Source: Rhodocyclaceae bacterium
GTDB lineage: Bacteria > Pseudomonadota > Gammaproteobacteria > Burkholderiales > Rhodocyclaceae
DNA: 64,000 nucleotides
NCBI GenBank assembly: GCA_016791115.1
Contig: JAEUNL010000004.1
Coordinates: forward strand, 1-64,000
Direction: 5' to 3'
Under the pieces are notes generated by a model. The model saw only the letters and a program-made list of their open reading frames with translations, was not told the origin of the DNA and searched no databases. Position numbers and translations under genes: made by a program. Within the stretch, counting starts at the first letter, position 1. The number at the start of each line of letters is the position of its first letter. Shown here piece after piece: positions 44,571-53,470 of this stretch.

Positions 44571-46090
44571 CGTACGCCACCAAGACGGTAATGGGCCTCG
44601 CGGGCGCGCAGCCAGCTCTTCAACCCTGTCCAGAGTGGCCAGGCGAGCAGGGTCAGTGCAAGCGTCACGATGCCGCCTACCAGACCGTTTGACCAGAAGA
44701 TCGACAGACTTCCTTGCGACAAGAGCATTGCCTGCCGGAAGCTCGCCTCCGCCATGTCGCCAAGCACAAGAGCGAGCACCATCGGCGCCAACGGATATCG
44801 CAGCTTCTTGAACAGATAGCCGACGACGCCGAACACCAGCATCATGACCACATCGAAGATTGCGCTATGGACGGTGTAGGCGCCGATTGCGCAGATCACG
44901 ATGATCACCGGTGCGATCACGGAGAACGGTATGCGCAGGATCGCCGCCCACCAGGGCACCGTCGTCAGCACAACGATGAGTCCCACGATATTCCCGAGAT
45001 ACATCGATGCGATCAACCCCCACACGAATTCCTTCTGCTCGATGAAGAGCATGGGTCCCGGCTGCAGGCCCCAGATCAACAAGCCGCCAAGCAGCACGGC
45101 AGCCGTCGGCGAACCCGGGATCCCCAGGGTCAGCATCGGCAGCAAGGCCGATGTACCTGCCGCATGTGCGGCAGTTTCGGGTGCCACGACGCCTTCGATC
45201 TCGCCCTTGCCGAAAGACTGGGGATCACGCGACATGCGCCGTGCCATGCCGTAGCCCATGAAGGACGCAGGCGTCGCCCCGCCCGGCGTGATGCCCATCC
45301 AGCACCCGATCGCGGTGGAACGCAGGAAGGTGCGCCAGTAACGCGGCAACTCGCGCCAGGTCTGTAGCACAACCTTCGGATTGATCTTCGCAGTCTTGCC
45401 CTTGAAGGCCAGTCCCTCTTCCATGGTCAGCAGAATCTCGCCGATGCCGAACAACCCGATCACCGCGATCAGGAAGTCGAATCCCTTGAGCAGTTCCGGA
45501 AAGCCATAAGTCATGCGCAACTGCCCGGTCACCGTATCCATGCCGACGGCCGCGAGGGCAAATCCGAGCATCATGGCCGCGATCGTCTTGGCCGGCGGCT
45601 CCTTGCTCATGCCGACGAAGCTGCAGAATGTCAGCAGCTGCACAGCGAAGAACTCGGCGGGACCGAACTTGAGCGCGAACTTCGCAAGAAGCGGCGCAAG
45701 GAACGTGATCAGCATCACCGCGAACAGCGCGCCGACAAAGGATGAAGTGAAGGCCGCGGTCAGCGCCTGCGCCGCTCGCCCCTGCTGCGCCATCGGATAG
45801 CCATCGAAGGTCGTCGCGACCGACCAGGGCTCGCCTGGAATGTTGAACAGGATCGATGTGATCGCCCCGCCGAACAATGCGCCCCAGTAGATGCAGGAGA
45901 GCATGATGATCGCCGACGTCGGATTCATCGAAAACGTCAGCGGCAGCAGGATCGCCACGCCATTTGCGCCCCCGAGGCCCGGTAGTACGCCGATCAGCAC
46001 GCCGAGCGTGATTCCGACCAGCATGAAGACGAGATTCGGACCGGTCAGCGCAACGCTGAAACCGTTGATGAGGTTGCCAAGTTCTTCCAT
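44567..46090 (-). CDS. tctA: Tripartite tricarboxylate transporter, large permease TctA
   Basis: A 507-residue membrane protein with about 12 spans. Conserved TctA motifs are GVLIGVLPGLGGANGVAILLPLTF (the substrate loop), GALFGGAITSILFNIPGEPWSVATTFDGYPMA and LTLGIPGSPTAAVLLGGLLIWGLQPGP. TctA with TctB forms the sodium- or proton-coupled importer fed by the TctC binding protein. It is the last transporter gene in the tctC-tctB-tctA order and is followed by the PanE-like gene. Confidence 0.95.
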   Translation of the reverse strand: MEELGNLINGFSVALTGPNLVFMLVGITLGVLIGVLPGLGGANGVAILLPLTFSMNPTSAIIMLSCIYWGALFGGAITSILFNIPGEPWSVATTFDGYPMAQQGRAAQALTAAFTSSFVGALFAVMLITFLAPLLAKFALKFGPAEFFAVQLLTFCSFVGMSKEPPAKTIAAMMLGFALAAVGMDTVTGQLRMTYGFPELLKGFDFLIAVIGLFGIGEILLTMEEGLAFKGKTAKINPKVVLQTWRELPRYWRTFLRSTAIGCWMGITPGGATPASFMGYGMARRMSRDPQSFGKGEIEGVVAPETAAHAAGTSALLPMLTLGIPGSPTAAVLLGGLLIWGLQPGPMLFIEQKEFVWGLIASMYLGNIVGLIVVLTTVPWWAAILRIPFSVIAPVIIVICAIGAYTVHSAIFDVVMMLVFGVVGYLFKKLRYPLAPMVLALVLGDMAEASFRQAMLLSQGSLSIFWSNGLVGGIVTLALTLLAWPLWTGLKSWLRAREAHYRLGGVR

Positions 46091-46141
46091 TTTTATTCCT
46101 GCACGCCGGAGTGAATCGGCACCATCACAATTTCCAAGACA

Positions 46142-46660
46142 TCAGAAGCCGAGCATGTTCTCGATCGGCCCTTTGGGCAGAGGGACGAGAAACCAGCGCT
46201 CGAAGACCAGGAAAAAGACCACCGGTACACCGACCGAAACAGCCGCCGTCGACAACCAGCCGAACTTGCCGTGCCGGCGCATGAAATAACCGATGAGGGC
46301 CGCCGATGCCAGATAAATACCGATCAGCGTGACCGCGACGACGTAGACAATCATCGGAATCAACATCGCGAATACGCCCGACAACTGTTCCCGATCGGCG
46401 AACACCGGGTTAACTTTCTTCCACCCGAGGAATACCGACAGAAGAATGAAGCCGGACGACGCCATCAGCATCAAACCGATGTAAAAGGGGAAATACCCCG
46501 ACATCGGCCCGTCGTCTGCCCAGCCGATGCCTACACGCAGGCTATCGACAATCACCATTACGGCGATGGCGAGCAGCGAGCCGGCGACAGCCACTTCCGG
46601 CCAGCGCGATCCGACCGACGCGGCTGCGTCGCCGTGAGTTGCTTCCATTTCTTGAGTCAT
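46142..46660 (-). CDS. tctB: Tripartite tricarboxylate transporter, small subunit TctB
   Basis: A 172-residue protein with four predicted membrane spans, the size and layout of TctB. GYFPFYIGLMLM is the family's conserved patch. The ATG at 46660 has AGGAGATCC upstream. A perfect 12-bp hairpin ends exactly beside this ribosome site (see 46671-46698). TctA starts 51 bases downstream. Confidence 0.9.
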   Translation of the reverse strand: MTQEMEATHGDAAASVGSRWPEVAVAGSLLAIAVMVIVDSLRVGIGWADDGPMSGYFPFYIGLMLMASSGFILLSVFLGWKKVNPVFADREQLSGVFAMLIPMIVYVVAVTLIGIYLASAALIGYFMRRHGKFGWLSTAAVSVGVPVVFFLVFERWFLVPLPKGPIENMLGF

Positions 46661-46670
46661 CAGGATCTCC

Positions 46671-46698
46671 TGCTGCCCGGGAAAACTCCCGGGCAGCA
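46671..46698 (-). repeat. 12-bp perfect hairpin between tctC and tctB
   Basis: TGCTGCCCGGGA and TCCCGGGCAGCA are exact complements with a four-base loop. In the minus-strand transcript the 3' arm ends at the GGAG ribosome site of tctB. No T-run follows, so it is not a simple terminator. It fits an mRNA element that protects the tctC message or lowers tctB translation. Confidence 0.7.
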
Positions 46699-46736
46699 CG
46701 GCACAAGCGATCTACGATAGTCGAACAGAGCGGCTG

Positions 46737-47744
46737 TTATTGCGCGATGAATCCAGCTTCCTTCATCAGGACGCGGTGCATCTGTTCGTTCTTGCCCAGC
46801 CAGTCAACAAACTCCTGACCCGACAGCGCCGTCTGGTTGAATGCGCCCTTCTCCATGAACTCCTTCCACTCGGGGAGTGCACGGATCTTCTTGAACAGGT
46901 CGATATAGTACGCAACCTGATCCTGCGACACCCCTGGCGGCATGAAGATGCCGCGCAACATCAGGTAGTCCACCGGAAGCCCAGCCGATGCACAGGTCGG
47001 GATGTCCTGCCAGGACATCGTTGCCGTCAGCTTGGCCGTGTAAGGCATCTTGGCCTTGTCCATCACGCACAAGGGGCGGAGTTTGCCGGCACGCCAATGC
47101 GACTCTGCCTCGATCGGGTTGTTCACCGTCGAATCGATGTGCTTGCCGACGAGCTGTACTGCCACATCGCCGCCGCCCTTGAAGGGCACGTAGGTCAGCT
47201 TCTTGCCCGCGGCCTTCTCCAGCATGACCGTGATGATCTGGTCTTCCTGCTTGGAGCCGGTGCCGCCCATTTTGAAGGTCTTGTCGGGCTGGGCCTTGAT
47301 TGCGTCGAGATATGCCTTCGCTGTCTTGTGCGGTGACTCCTCGTTAACCCAAAGCACGAACTGATCGAGTGCCAACATCGAAACTGGCGTCATGTCACGC
47401 CAATTGAAGGGGACGCCCGTAGCCAGCGGCGTGGTGAAGAGATTCGACAACGTGATAACGATCTTGTGGGGATTTCCCTTGTCCCCCTTCACGTCGAGGA
47501 ATCCCTCCGCACCCGCCCCGCCGGATTTGTTGACCACGACGATCGGCTGCTTCATCAGGTTGTTCTTCGCAACAACGCCCTGAATGAATCGCGCCATCTG
47601 GTCCGCCCCACCACCCGTACCGGCCGGAACCACGAACTCGACAGGCTTGGTCGGCTCCCATGCCAATGCTTGCTGGGAGAATGGCGCCAAGAGCAGAGCG
47701 GCACTTGCCGTCAGCAGACGAAGTGTCGAACAGGTTTTTGCCAC
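46737..47744 (-). CDS. tctC: Bug-family (TctC) substrate-binding protein
   Basis: A 335-residue periplasmic protein with a signal peptide (LLTASAALLLAPFSQQALA). The TctC/Bug features are VEFVVPAGTGGGADQMARFI near the start, VVNKSGGAGAEGF, FKMGGTGSKQEDQIITVM and YVPFKGGGDVAVQLVGKHID. These proteins bind organic acids and hand them to TctAB. The ligand cannot be predicted reliably. It is the first gene of the transporter order, 105 bases after the ligase gene. Confidence 0.94.
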   Translation of the reverse strand: MAKTCSTLRLLTASAALLLAPFSQQALAWEPTKPVEFVVPAGTGGGADQMARFIQGVVAKNNLMKQPIVVVNKSGGAGAEGFLDVKGDKGNPHKIVITLSNLFTTPLATGVPFNWRDMTPVSMLALDQFVLWVNEESPHKTAKAYLDAIKAQPDKTFKMGGTGSKQEDQIITVMLEKAAGKKLTYVPFKGGGDVAVQLVGKHIDSTVNNPIEAESHWRAGKLRPLCVMDKAKMPYTAKLTATMSWQDIPTCASAGLPVDYLMLRGIFMPPGVSQDQVAYYIDLFKKIRALPEWKEFMEKGAFNQTALSGQEFVDWLGKNEQMHRVLMKEAGFIAQ

Positions 47745-47849
47745 GTTGTCTCCTTTCCGAGGTTATGCGGCAGCACGGCCGGCTTCCTCTTGGTATGCCT
47801 CGATTGGTGTGCTTGTTTCTCAGGTGCTGCGGTTTAAAAGAGTGATGCT

Positions 47850-49373
47850 TCAGCCCAGCCCCAGCTTCTGCGCAAGCCCGATGCGCTGAAGCTTTCCGGT
47901 CGCTCCCTTAGGAATTTCCTCCATGAAGAGAATCTTTTTCGGAACCTTGTAATCCGCAGCGCGCTGGCCGACGAAGTCCTGCAACTCGCGCTCGGTCGCG
48001 GTCTTGCCTTCCTTGAACACAACGACGGCTGCGACCTCCTCGCCGAGTTTGGGATGTGGCATTCCAAAACAGACGACCTGCGCCACCGCAGGGTGGTCCA
48101 TCAGGATTTCGTCAACTTCGCGAGGGCTGACCTTTTCGCCGCCCCGATTGATGATTTCCTTCAGACGCCCGGTGATGCTGATGTATCCATCGGCATCCTT
48201 GACGCCTTGGTCGCCGGTCCGGAACCAGCCATTGCGGAAGCCCTCTTCGTTGGCCTTCGGATTGTTCTCATAGCCTACGGTCACGTTCGGGCCACGGATC
48301 ACGATCTCCCCGACGAGGTTCGGTGCGAGGATGCTGCCGTCCTCTCCCATGATCTGCACTTCCGGGCCGGCGGGAAGTCCGACCGTACCGGGCTTGCGAG
48401 CCGCCGGAGGAAGCGGATTGGACGCCATCTGGTGAGTTGCTTCAGTCATGCCATACGCCTCGACCAGCGGCGCCGAGAAAATCTCTTCCAGCTCCTTGAT
48501 CACTTGTGGCGGCATCGACGATGACGACGACCGCAGGAAGCGCAGCGGATTTCGCTTGATGATCTCTGTATTGCCCTTGGCGCGCGCGACGATGGCCTGG
48601 TGCATGGTCGGCACTGCGGTGTACCAGGTTGGCTTGGCCTCATCCATCCAGGCGAAAAACTTCAGCGCGTTGAATCCCGGCGTGCAGAACACCTGCGCTC
48701 CCGCCGAAAGAGGCGCCAGTACGCCGGCGATCAACCCGTGGATGTGGAACAAGGGCATGATGTTGAGTCCGATATCCTGCGGTGTGAACTTGAGCGTGTT
48801 GCGGATATTCGACGCCGATGCACAAAGATTAGCGACCGAAAGCGGCACGATTTTCGGTCGCGAGGTCGTACCGGAGGTGTGAAGCACCATACCGACGTCC
48901 TGGGGTGCCCCGTACCCGCCCTGTCCTGCTGGCGTGGCGCTTCCGCCATCCCGCGCAACCAGCGAAAAACCCCCTGCCGCTACGCCCTCGGCGACAACCA
49001 GATCGACGACACGGACGCCCAGCTTCTGCGCCACCTCGACGGCGGGAGAGGTGCTGCCTTTCTCGACGATCAGCGCCTTGGCATTCAGATCGGACAGGTA
49101 GAATTCGAATTCATCGGCACGGTAGGCCGGATTGAGCGGCGCACTGGTCGTGCCGGAGGCGCATGCCATGAAGCATGTTGCCATCTCGGGGCCGTTGTTC
49201 AACACGATCCCGACACGATCGTTTCGTCCGACGCCGAGTGCATTAAGGCTGGCGAGCGTGCCATCGACCAACGCACGCAGGCCGGCAAAAGTCAGGGGAG
49301 TACGGCCAGGTGCAGAAATCGCAATGGCGGTATCGGCACCTGCGGACAGCAGATCTTTCATTGTGGTTTGCAT
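47850..49373 (-). CDS. AMP-dependent acyl-CoA ligase, oxalyl-CoA synthetase-like
   Basis: A 507-residue ANL enzyme. LHTSGTTSRPKIVPL binds ATP phosphate, AYGMTEATHQM and GWFRTGDQG are the adenylation core, and PKGATGKLQRIGLA holds the catalytic Lys. The sequence around IMPLFHIHGLIAGVL, YTAVPTMHQAI and SSSSSMPPQVIKELEEIF resembles the Pcs60/AAE3 group, which acts as oxalate-CoA ligase. This would fit a transporter for a small di- or tricarboxylate next door, but substrate remains inference. It precedes tctC on the same strand. Confidence 0.82.
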   Translation of the reverse strand: MQTTMKDLLSAGADTAIAISAPGRTPLTFAGLRALVDGTLASLNALGVGRNDRVGIVLNNGPEMATCFMACASGTTSAPLNPAYRADEFEFYLSDLNAKALIVEKGSTSPAVEVAQKLGVRVVDLVVAEGVAAGGFSLVARDGGSATPAGQGGYGAPQDVGMVLHTSGTTSRPKIVPLSVANLCASASNIRNTLKFTPQDIGLNIMPLFHIHGLIAGVLAPLSAGAQVFCTPGFNALKFFAWMDEAKPTWYTAVPTMHQAIVARAKGNTEIIKRNPLRFLRSSSSSMPPQVIKELEEIFSAPLVEAYGMTEATHQMASNPLPPAARKPGTVGLPAGPEVQIMGEDGSILAPNLVGEIVIRGPNVTVGYENNPKANEEGFRNGWFRTGDQGVKDADGYISITGRLKEIINRGGEKVSPREVDEILMDHPAVAQVVCFGMPHPKLGEEVAAVVVFKEGKTATERELQDFVGQRAADYKVPKKILFMEEIPKGATGKLQRIGLAQKLGLG

Positions 49374-49721
49374 CGATCCCTCTTCATCTCGGGTGACGCG
49401 ACTAGGGCGCCACCTCGTTTCACGTAAGTGTCGAACCGAACAGACTGCAGGTTTTGCCAGATGCGGGATCGCATCTGCGGACTACCGAAACATCGCGGGT
49501 CGCGACGGTAGCCGATTGAAGAGCGTCCGAACGGATAGTCCGGACTGCTGCGGCGCAGAAAACTTCAAACTGGAAACTGTTTCCGCTGCAGAACGTTTAT
49601 ACCGCACTCCCAATCAATGATCCATAGATCAGCCATCAAATCAGCTTGTGCTTACGCGAAGAGTTGCTGATGGGTCATCTGGCTGCATGGCAGCTTCGAC
49701 GAGCGGCCGACCTCGGATCGT
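49374..49721. promoter_or_regulatory. Upstream control region of the ligase-tct operon
   Basis: About 350 bases without a supported gene. The dyad GGAAACTGTTTCC (49572-49584) has five-base perfect arms around CTG and resembles IclR-type operators. It lies about 200 bases upstream of the ligase start. No IclR gene is in the window. The downstream end also holds the region after the EVE gene stop. Confidence 0.35.
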
Positions 49722-50192
49722 TCAAGACTTTCGCCCCATCAGCGATCCGGCAATGAATTGCCAATGCGCAGCTTCGACCGGCGTGATCGACAACCGATTC
49801 CCGCGTCGCAGAACCTGCATTCCCTCGAGGGCGGGGCACCGCCGCAGATCGTCGAGGCTGACGAATCGCGTGCGCGAGAGGAATTCGACGTCGACGTTGA
49901 CCCATCGCGGCGCATCGCGCGAGGATTTTGCGTCGAAGTACGGACTGGCGCGGTCGAACTGTGTCTCGTCGGGATAAGCAGAAGAACTCACCCGACAGAT
50001 GCCGGCGATACCCGGAACCGCACACCCAGAGTGATAAAAGAAGGCCAAGTCATCGACCCGCATTTCATCGCGCATGAAATTGCGGGCCTGGTAGTTGCGG
50101 ACGCCAAACCACGGGACTCGGCGGCCAGGCGCGTGTTCCAGATCGTCGATGGAAACCTCGTCGGGCTCCGACTTCATCAACCAGTAGCGCAT
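49722..50192 (-). CDS. EVE-domain protein (Thyn1-like)
   Basis: A 156-residue single-domain protein with MRYWLMKSEPDEVSIDDL, WFGVRNYQARNFMRDEM and FFYHSGCAVPGIAGICRV, all typical of the EVE fold (related to YTH and PUA). EVE domains bind modified bases in DNA or RNA. The gene is located next to zapA and the likely 6S RNA in many betaproteobacteria. The start overlaps no neighbour. Confidence 0.93.
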   Translation of the reverse strand: MRYWLMKSEPDEVSIDDLEHAPGRRVPWFGVRNYQARNFMRDEMRVDDLAFFYHSGCAVPGIAGICRVSSSAYPDETQFDRASPYFDAKSSRDAPRWVNVDVEFLSRTRFVSLDDLRRCPALEGMQVLRRGNRLSITPVEAAHWQFIAGSLMGRKS

Positions 50193-50211
50193 GCGCCAAT
50201 CCCGAAAATGC

Positions 50212-50370
50212 GAACGCGAAGCTGAGGCTTCGCGTTCAAGGTAATTGGCCCCCCGCGAATGTCGTCAGGCCAGCATCCTGAACCGAGGGTCCAGGGTGGT
50301 CGCGTTCCTACCGCATCAGGTACGCCCGACCAGGGGCGTTCGCAACAGCGGATCAACGGTTCGCAACCGG
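50212..50370 (-). ncRNA. ssrS: Probable 6S RNA
   Basis: The region directly downstream of zapA is the usual place for ssrS. An extended -10 (TGCTAAT) on the minus strand at 50377-50383 would start a transcript near 50370. The transcript holds a long imperfect apical hairpin (GGTCG-GCGT-ACC pairing with GGT-ACGC-GACC) and the string CTGACGACATTC followed by CCTTGAAC. This resembles E. coli 6S (GACGACACATTC, CCTTGAACC). It reaches a 3' hairpin GAACGCGAAGC/GCTTCGCGTTC at 50212-50237, followed by TTTT. The 6S RNA binds sigma-70 RNA polymerase. The exact ends are uncertain. Confidence 0.5.
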
Positions 50371-50471
50371 ATGCGCATTAGCATAGGTTCAAGGAATCTA
50401 TGACCTAAACGGGCACCGCAGGGGATTGATCGGGCCGGGGCCGAAGCACCGTCATCACGGATTCGAACGCG

Positions 50472-50777
50472 CTAAAACAATTTTTCCTGCTGAGCCAGCG
50501 CCTCATCGACCCGCGACTGCATGGATCCGATTCTACGCCGGAAATCCTGCAGGTCAAATCCGCCAGGCAGCTTGAGTTGCAGCAGTTCATGCGCAATGTT
50601 GAGCGCCGTCATTACGGCAAGTTTTTCGCCGCCACTATGCGTCTTCGCGCCGATGTCGCGCATCTTTTCGTCGACGTAGGACGCGGCCTTGAGGAGCGCA
50701 TCGCGCTCTTCCGGAGGGCATGCGACCCGATATTCACGTCCGAGCAGGGTGATGTCGAGTACGGATGGCTCGCTCAT
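50472..50777 (-). CDS. zapA: Cell division protein ZapA
   Basis: A 101-residue protein. LDITLLGREYRVACPPEERDALLKAASYVDEKM is the ZapA FtsZ-binding domain, followed by a coiled coil with EKLAVMTALNIAHELL. ZapA crosslinks FtsZ filaments at the division site. Its ATG overlaps the stop of the upstream ZapB-like gene by four bases. Confidence 0.95.
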   Translation of the reverse strand: MSEPSVLDITLLGREYRVACPPEERDALLKAASYVDEKMRDIGAKTHSGGEKLAVMTALNIAHELLQLKLPGGFDLQDFRRRIGSMQSRVDEALAQQEKLF

Positions 50778-50968
50778 GATTCGGGCAATCCTTCGAGCAG
50801 GGATTCGACACGCTCCGCAGCGGCGTCCACCTTCTCGCGCAACCGCCGGTTTTCGCTCTCGAGGCCGGCGGCGCGCGTACGGAGTTCCTGATTCTCGTCG
50901 CGCATCCGGGCAAAGTGCTCCAGTATCTGGTCGAGGCGCTGCTCCAACGCTAACAACTGTTCGTTCAT
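50774..50968 (-). CDS. ZapB-like coiled-coil cell division protein
   Basis: A 64-residue protein that is almost entirely a coiled coil (MNEQLLALEQRLDQILEHF ... ENRRLREKVDAAAERVESLLEGL), matching the small TIGR02449-type proteins placed before zapA in betaproteobacteria. They are thought to bridge ZapA and the chromosome terminus, like ZapB. The stop overlaps the zapA start. Confidence 0.85.
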   Translation of the reverse strand: MNEQLLALEQRLDQILEHFARMRDENQELRTRAAGLESENRRLREKVDAAAERVESLLEGLPES

Positions 50969-51071
50969 GCTCGGCATCTTCTCCCGAAGCACGGCGACGG
51001 GTCAAGTTGCGTCGCCGCCGCCACGCTTGAGCTACAATGCCATCTGCGAAATACCCGGGCGAGACCTTCAA

Positions 51072-51315
51072 TGGTTAGAGGTTTCCAAGGGCCATTCGCC
51101 AAGCAGCACGGTGCCGGACGACCCCCAGTCTCCGGTTAAACGGGAAACAGGTGAGCGAATTCCATTCGCGATGCCTGTGCTGCCCCCGCAACGGTAAGCA
51201 GGTGCGGGCACCCCAGGCCGATTCTCTCGGAGTCGGCAGCCACTGCGTTTCGACGCGGGAAGGCGGTGTGCCTGATGGCGAGAACCATCCAACCTGCGAG
51301 CCCGGATACCGGCCG
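51072..51315 (+). promoter_or_regulatory. Cobalamin (AdoCbl) riboswitch
   Basis: The leader carries the characteristic core CGGGAAACAGGTG ... GCTGCCCCCGCAACGGTAAGC and ends with a B12 box, AGCCCGGATACCGGCC. The 3' half contains the expected paired elements around CACTGCG. In the free state the gene would be expressed; bound coenzyme B12 would block the btuB ribosome site or end transcription. It controls btuB, and probably cobU and btuF. Confidence 0.95.
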
Positions 51316-51449
51316 TGATGCACAAGTACGGAATCGTCGCGGGGAAGCGGCGACCGGTGCATCAAGATGCCCTGTTCCCGCCCTCCCCCCGGTTCTCCAC
51401 AATCCGTCCGGCACGCGGGGACGCTCGCCGGCGCAATGGGAGCATTTTG

Positions 51450-53465
51450 GTGGACCTGCAATCTCGGCCGATGGTCATCGGCACCCTTGTCATTGCGATA
51501 CTTTCGACCGCGACGTATCCGCCCATTGTCGCAGCGGAACCTCCTGCCGAACTCGACCGCATCGTCGTAACGGCAAGCCGCTTTCCCGCGGCACTGGAAC
51601 AGCCTGTCGCAGTCACCGTGATCACGACCGAGGAGATTGCGGAAAGCACCGCCGGCACACTTGGCGAAGTCCTGTCTCGACTCGGGGGCGTGCACGTGCG
51701 CCAGAACCTGACCGGCACACCGGACCAGCCACTCGATCTTCGCGGATTCGGCGTCAGCGGCGATCAGAACACCCTGATACTGATCAACGGTCAAAGGATC
51801 AGCGAAAACGAGCTCGTGTCCGCGCGCATCAGTTCGATACCACTGGTCGCGATCGAGAGGATAGAAATTCTGAGGGGGAGCGGCACCGTGCTGTACGGCG
51901 GCGGGGCCACCGGGGGCACGATCAATATCGTCACGCGCAGCTCATTGGGTACGCCCCCCGGCGGTTCAGTCTTCGCCTCGTACGGCAGCTACAACACGAG
52001 AGAATTGCGCGCTGCCGTCAATGGCGGAAGCGGCTATTGGGGGTATGCGCTCTACGCCAGCCGCTCCGAAGGCGACAACTACCGACGCAACAATGATGCG
52101 AAGGTCGAGAACCTCGGCGCCGAGGTCGCGTTCGGCGGAGGTAACAACCGGGCTGCGCTTCGCATCAATGGAAACCGCCAGCGCGTACGATTGCCTGGCG
52201 CACGCAGCGAAAGCGAGTACCGGAGCGACCCGCGAGGGACCTCCACGCCCGATGATTCCGGCGAACTGGATGGATGGGACGCGACGTTCAACGTGCAACA
52301 CCGCCTGGGCCCGGTCCTGATCGCCGCGGACCTCGGTTACAGGGAAAGATCGAACGCGTATTTCAATGCATTCGCTGGGGGCACCTATGCCTCCGACGTT
52401 GATGCGCATGTCACGAATTTTTCGCCACGGGCGAAGTGGACCGCCACGCTGGGCGGCATGGAAAACGTCCTGATCGCCGGCGCTGACTGGTCTCAGTGGC
52501 AATACCGCAGCGACGCCGTGTTCAACGGCACCGGATTCAGCGCACCGACCCGGGAGCGGGCAACACAGCGCAACCGGGCGATTTACATGCAGAACAATCT
52601 TCAGATCCTCCCGGGTTCGCGCCTGACGCTGGGCGGCCGCCACGAACGTATCGACCTGTCTGCCGCCGAATCCGTTACCCCGATCCCGAGGCGCGGACAG
52701 GACTACTCGCTGAATGCCTGGGAAGCCGGCCTGCGACAGGCGCTGATGCGTAACCTGACCGCCTACGCCCGCTTCGGGCAAAGTTTCCGCATTGCGAATG
52801 TCGACGAGATCCGATGCTCCTTCCCGCCCTGCCAGGCGATGCTCGAACCGCAGACATCGCACGACAGGGAGATCGGCATCGAGTATCGGGCCAAAGACCT
52901 CGCAGCCCAGCTTGCGCTGTTCGACATTTCGTTGAGCCGCGAAATCCACTTCAACCGCCTCTCGGGGATCTTCGGGCAGAACGAGAATCTGCCGAAGACC
53001 CGTCGACGCGGACTTGAACTCAAAGGCGGCTACGCGCTGTCTTCCACACTCGATCTCGACCTGCGCTACGCGTACACGCAAGCAGAATTCCGCGGCGGCG
53101 AGTTCAATGGCATTCGTATCGGAGGCAACGATGTTCCGTCAGTTCCGCGCCACCGCGCCAACGGGTCGCTGAACTGGAAGATCCTTCCGTCGACACGCCT
53201 TGTCGCGGCAATGACCTATACGGGGGAACAACGTTACGACAACGATCAGGCCAATCGCTTCGAGCACATGCCGTCCTACACGGTCACCGATGTGAAGTTG
53301 ACCCACACGATCGGCACGGTCACGCTGGCAGCAGGCATCAACAACCTGTTCGACCGCAAGTACTACTCCTACGCACTGGTCAACAATCCGCTTGCCCCGA
53401 CGTCGTTCAACGCGTATCCGGAAGCACGTCGCAATGGCTACGCAAGCGTGGCTTACTGCTGGTAG
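51450..53465 (+). CDS. btuB: TonB-dependent vitamin B12 outer-membrane receptor
   Basis: About 671 residues. A signal peptide (GTLVIAILSTATYPPIVAA) leads to the TonB box DRIVVTASR, then a plug domain with LRGFGVSGDQNTLILINGQRI and IEILRGSGTVLYGGGATGGTINIVT, and a beta barrel ending in an aromatic C-terminus, ASVAYCW. The GTG at 51450 has GGGAG seven bases ahead and is preferred; an ATG at 51471 is an alternative. The cobalamin riboswitch directly upstream and cobalamin genes downstream identify the ligand as B12. Confidence 0.93.
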   Translation: MDLQSRPMVIGTLVIAILSTATYPPIVAAEPPAELDRIVVTASRFPAALEQPVAVTVITTEEIAESTAGTLGEVLSRLGGVHVRQNLTGTPDQPLDLRGFGVSGDQNTLILINGQRISENELVSARISSIPLVAIERIEILRGSGTVLYGGGATGGTINIVTRSSLGTPPGGSVFASYGSYNTRELRAAVNGGSGYWGYALYASRSEGDNYRRNNDAKVENLGAEVAFGGGNNRAALRINGNRQRVRLPGARSESEYRSDPRGTSTPDDSGELDGWDATFNVQHRLGPVLIAADLGYRERSNAYFNAFAGGTYASDVDAHVTNFSPRAKWTATLGGMENVLIAGADWSQWQYRSDAVFNGTGFSAPTRERATQRNRAIYMQNNLQILPGSRLTLGGRHERIDLSAAESVTPIPRRGQDYSLNAWEAGLRQALMRNLTAYARFGQSFRIANVDEIRCSFPPCQAMLEPQTSHDREIGIEYRAKDLAAQLALFDISLSREIHFNRLSGIFGQNENLPKTRRRGLELKGGYALSSTLDLDLRYAYTQAEFRGGEFNGIRIGGNDVPSVPRHRANGSLNWKILPSTRLVAAMTYTGEQRYDNDQANRFEHMPSYTVTDVKLTHTIGTVTLAAGINNLFDRKYYSYALVNNPLAPTSFNAYPEARRNGYASVAYCW

Positions 53466-53470
53466 GGCTC

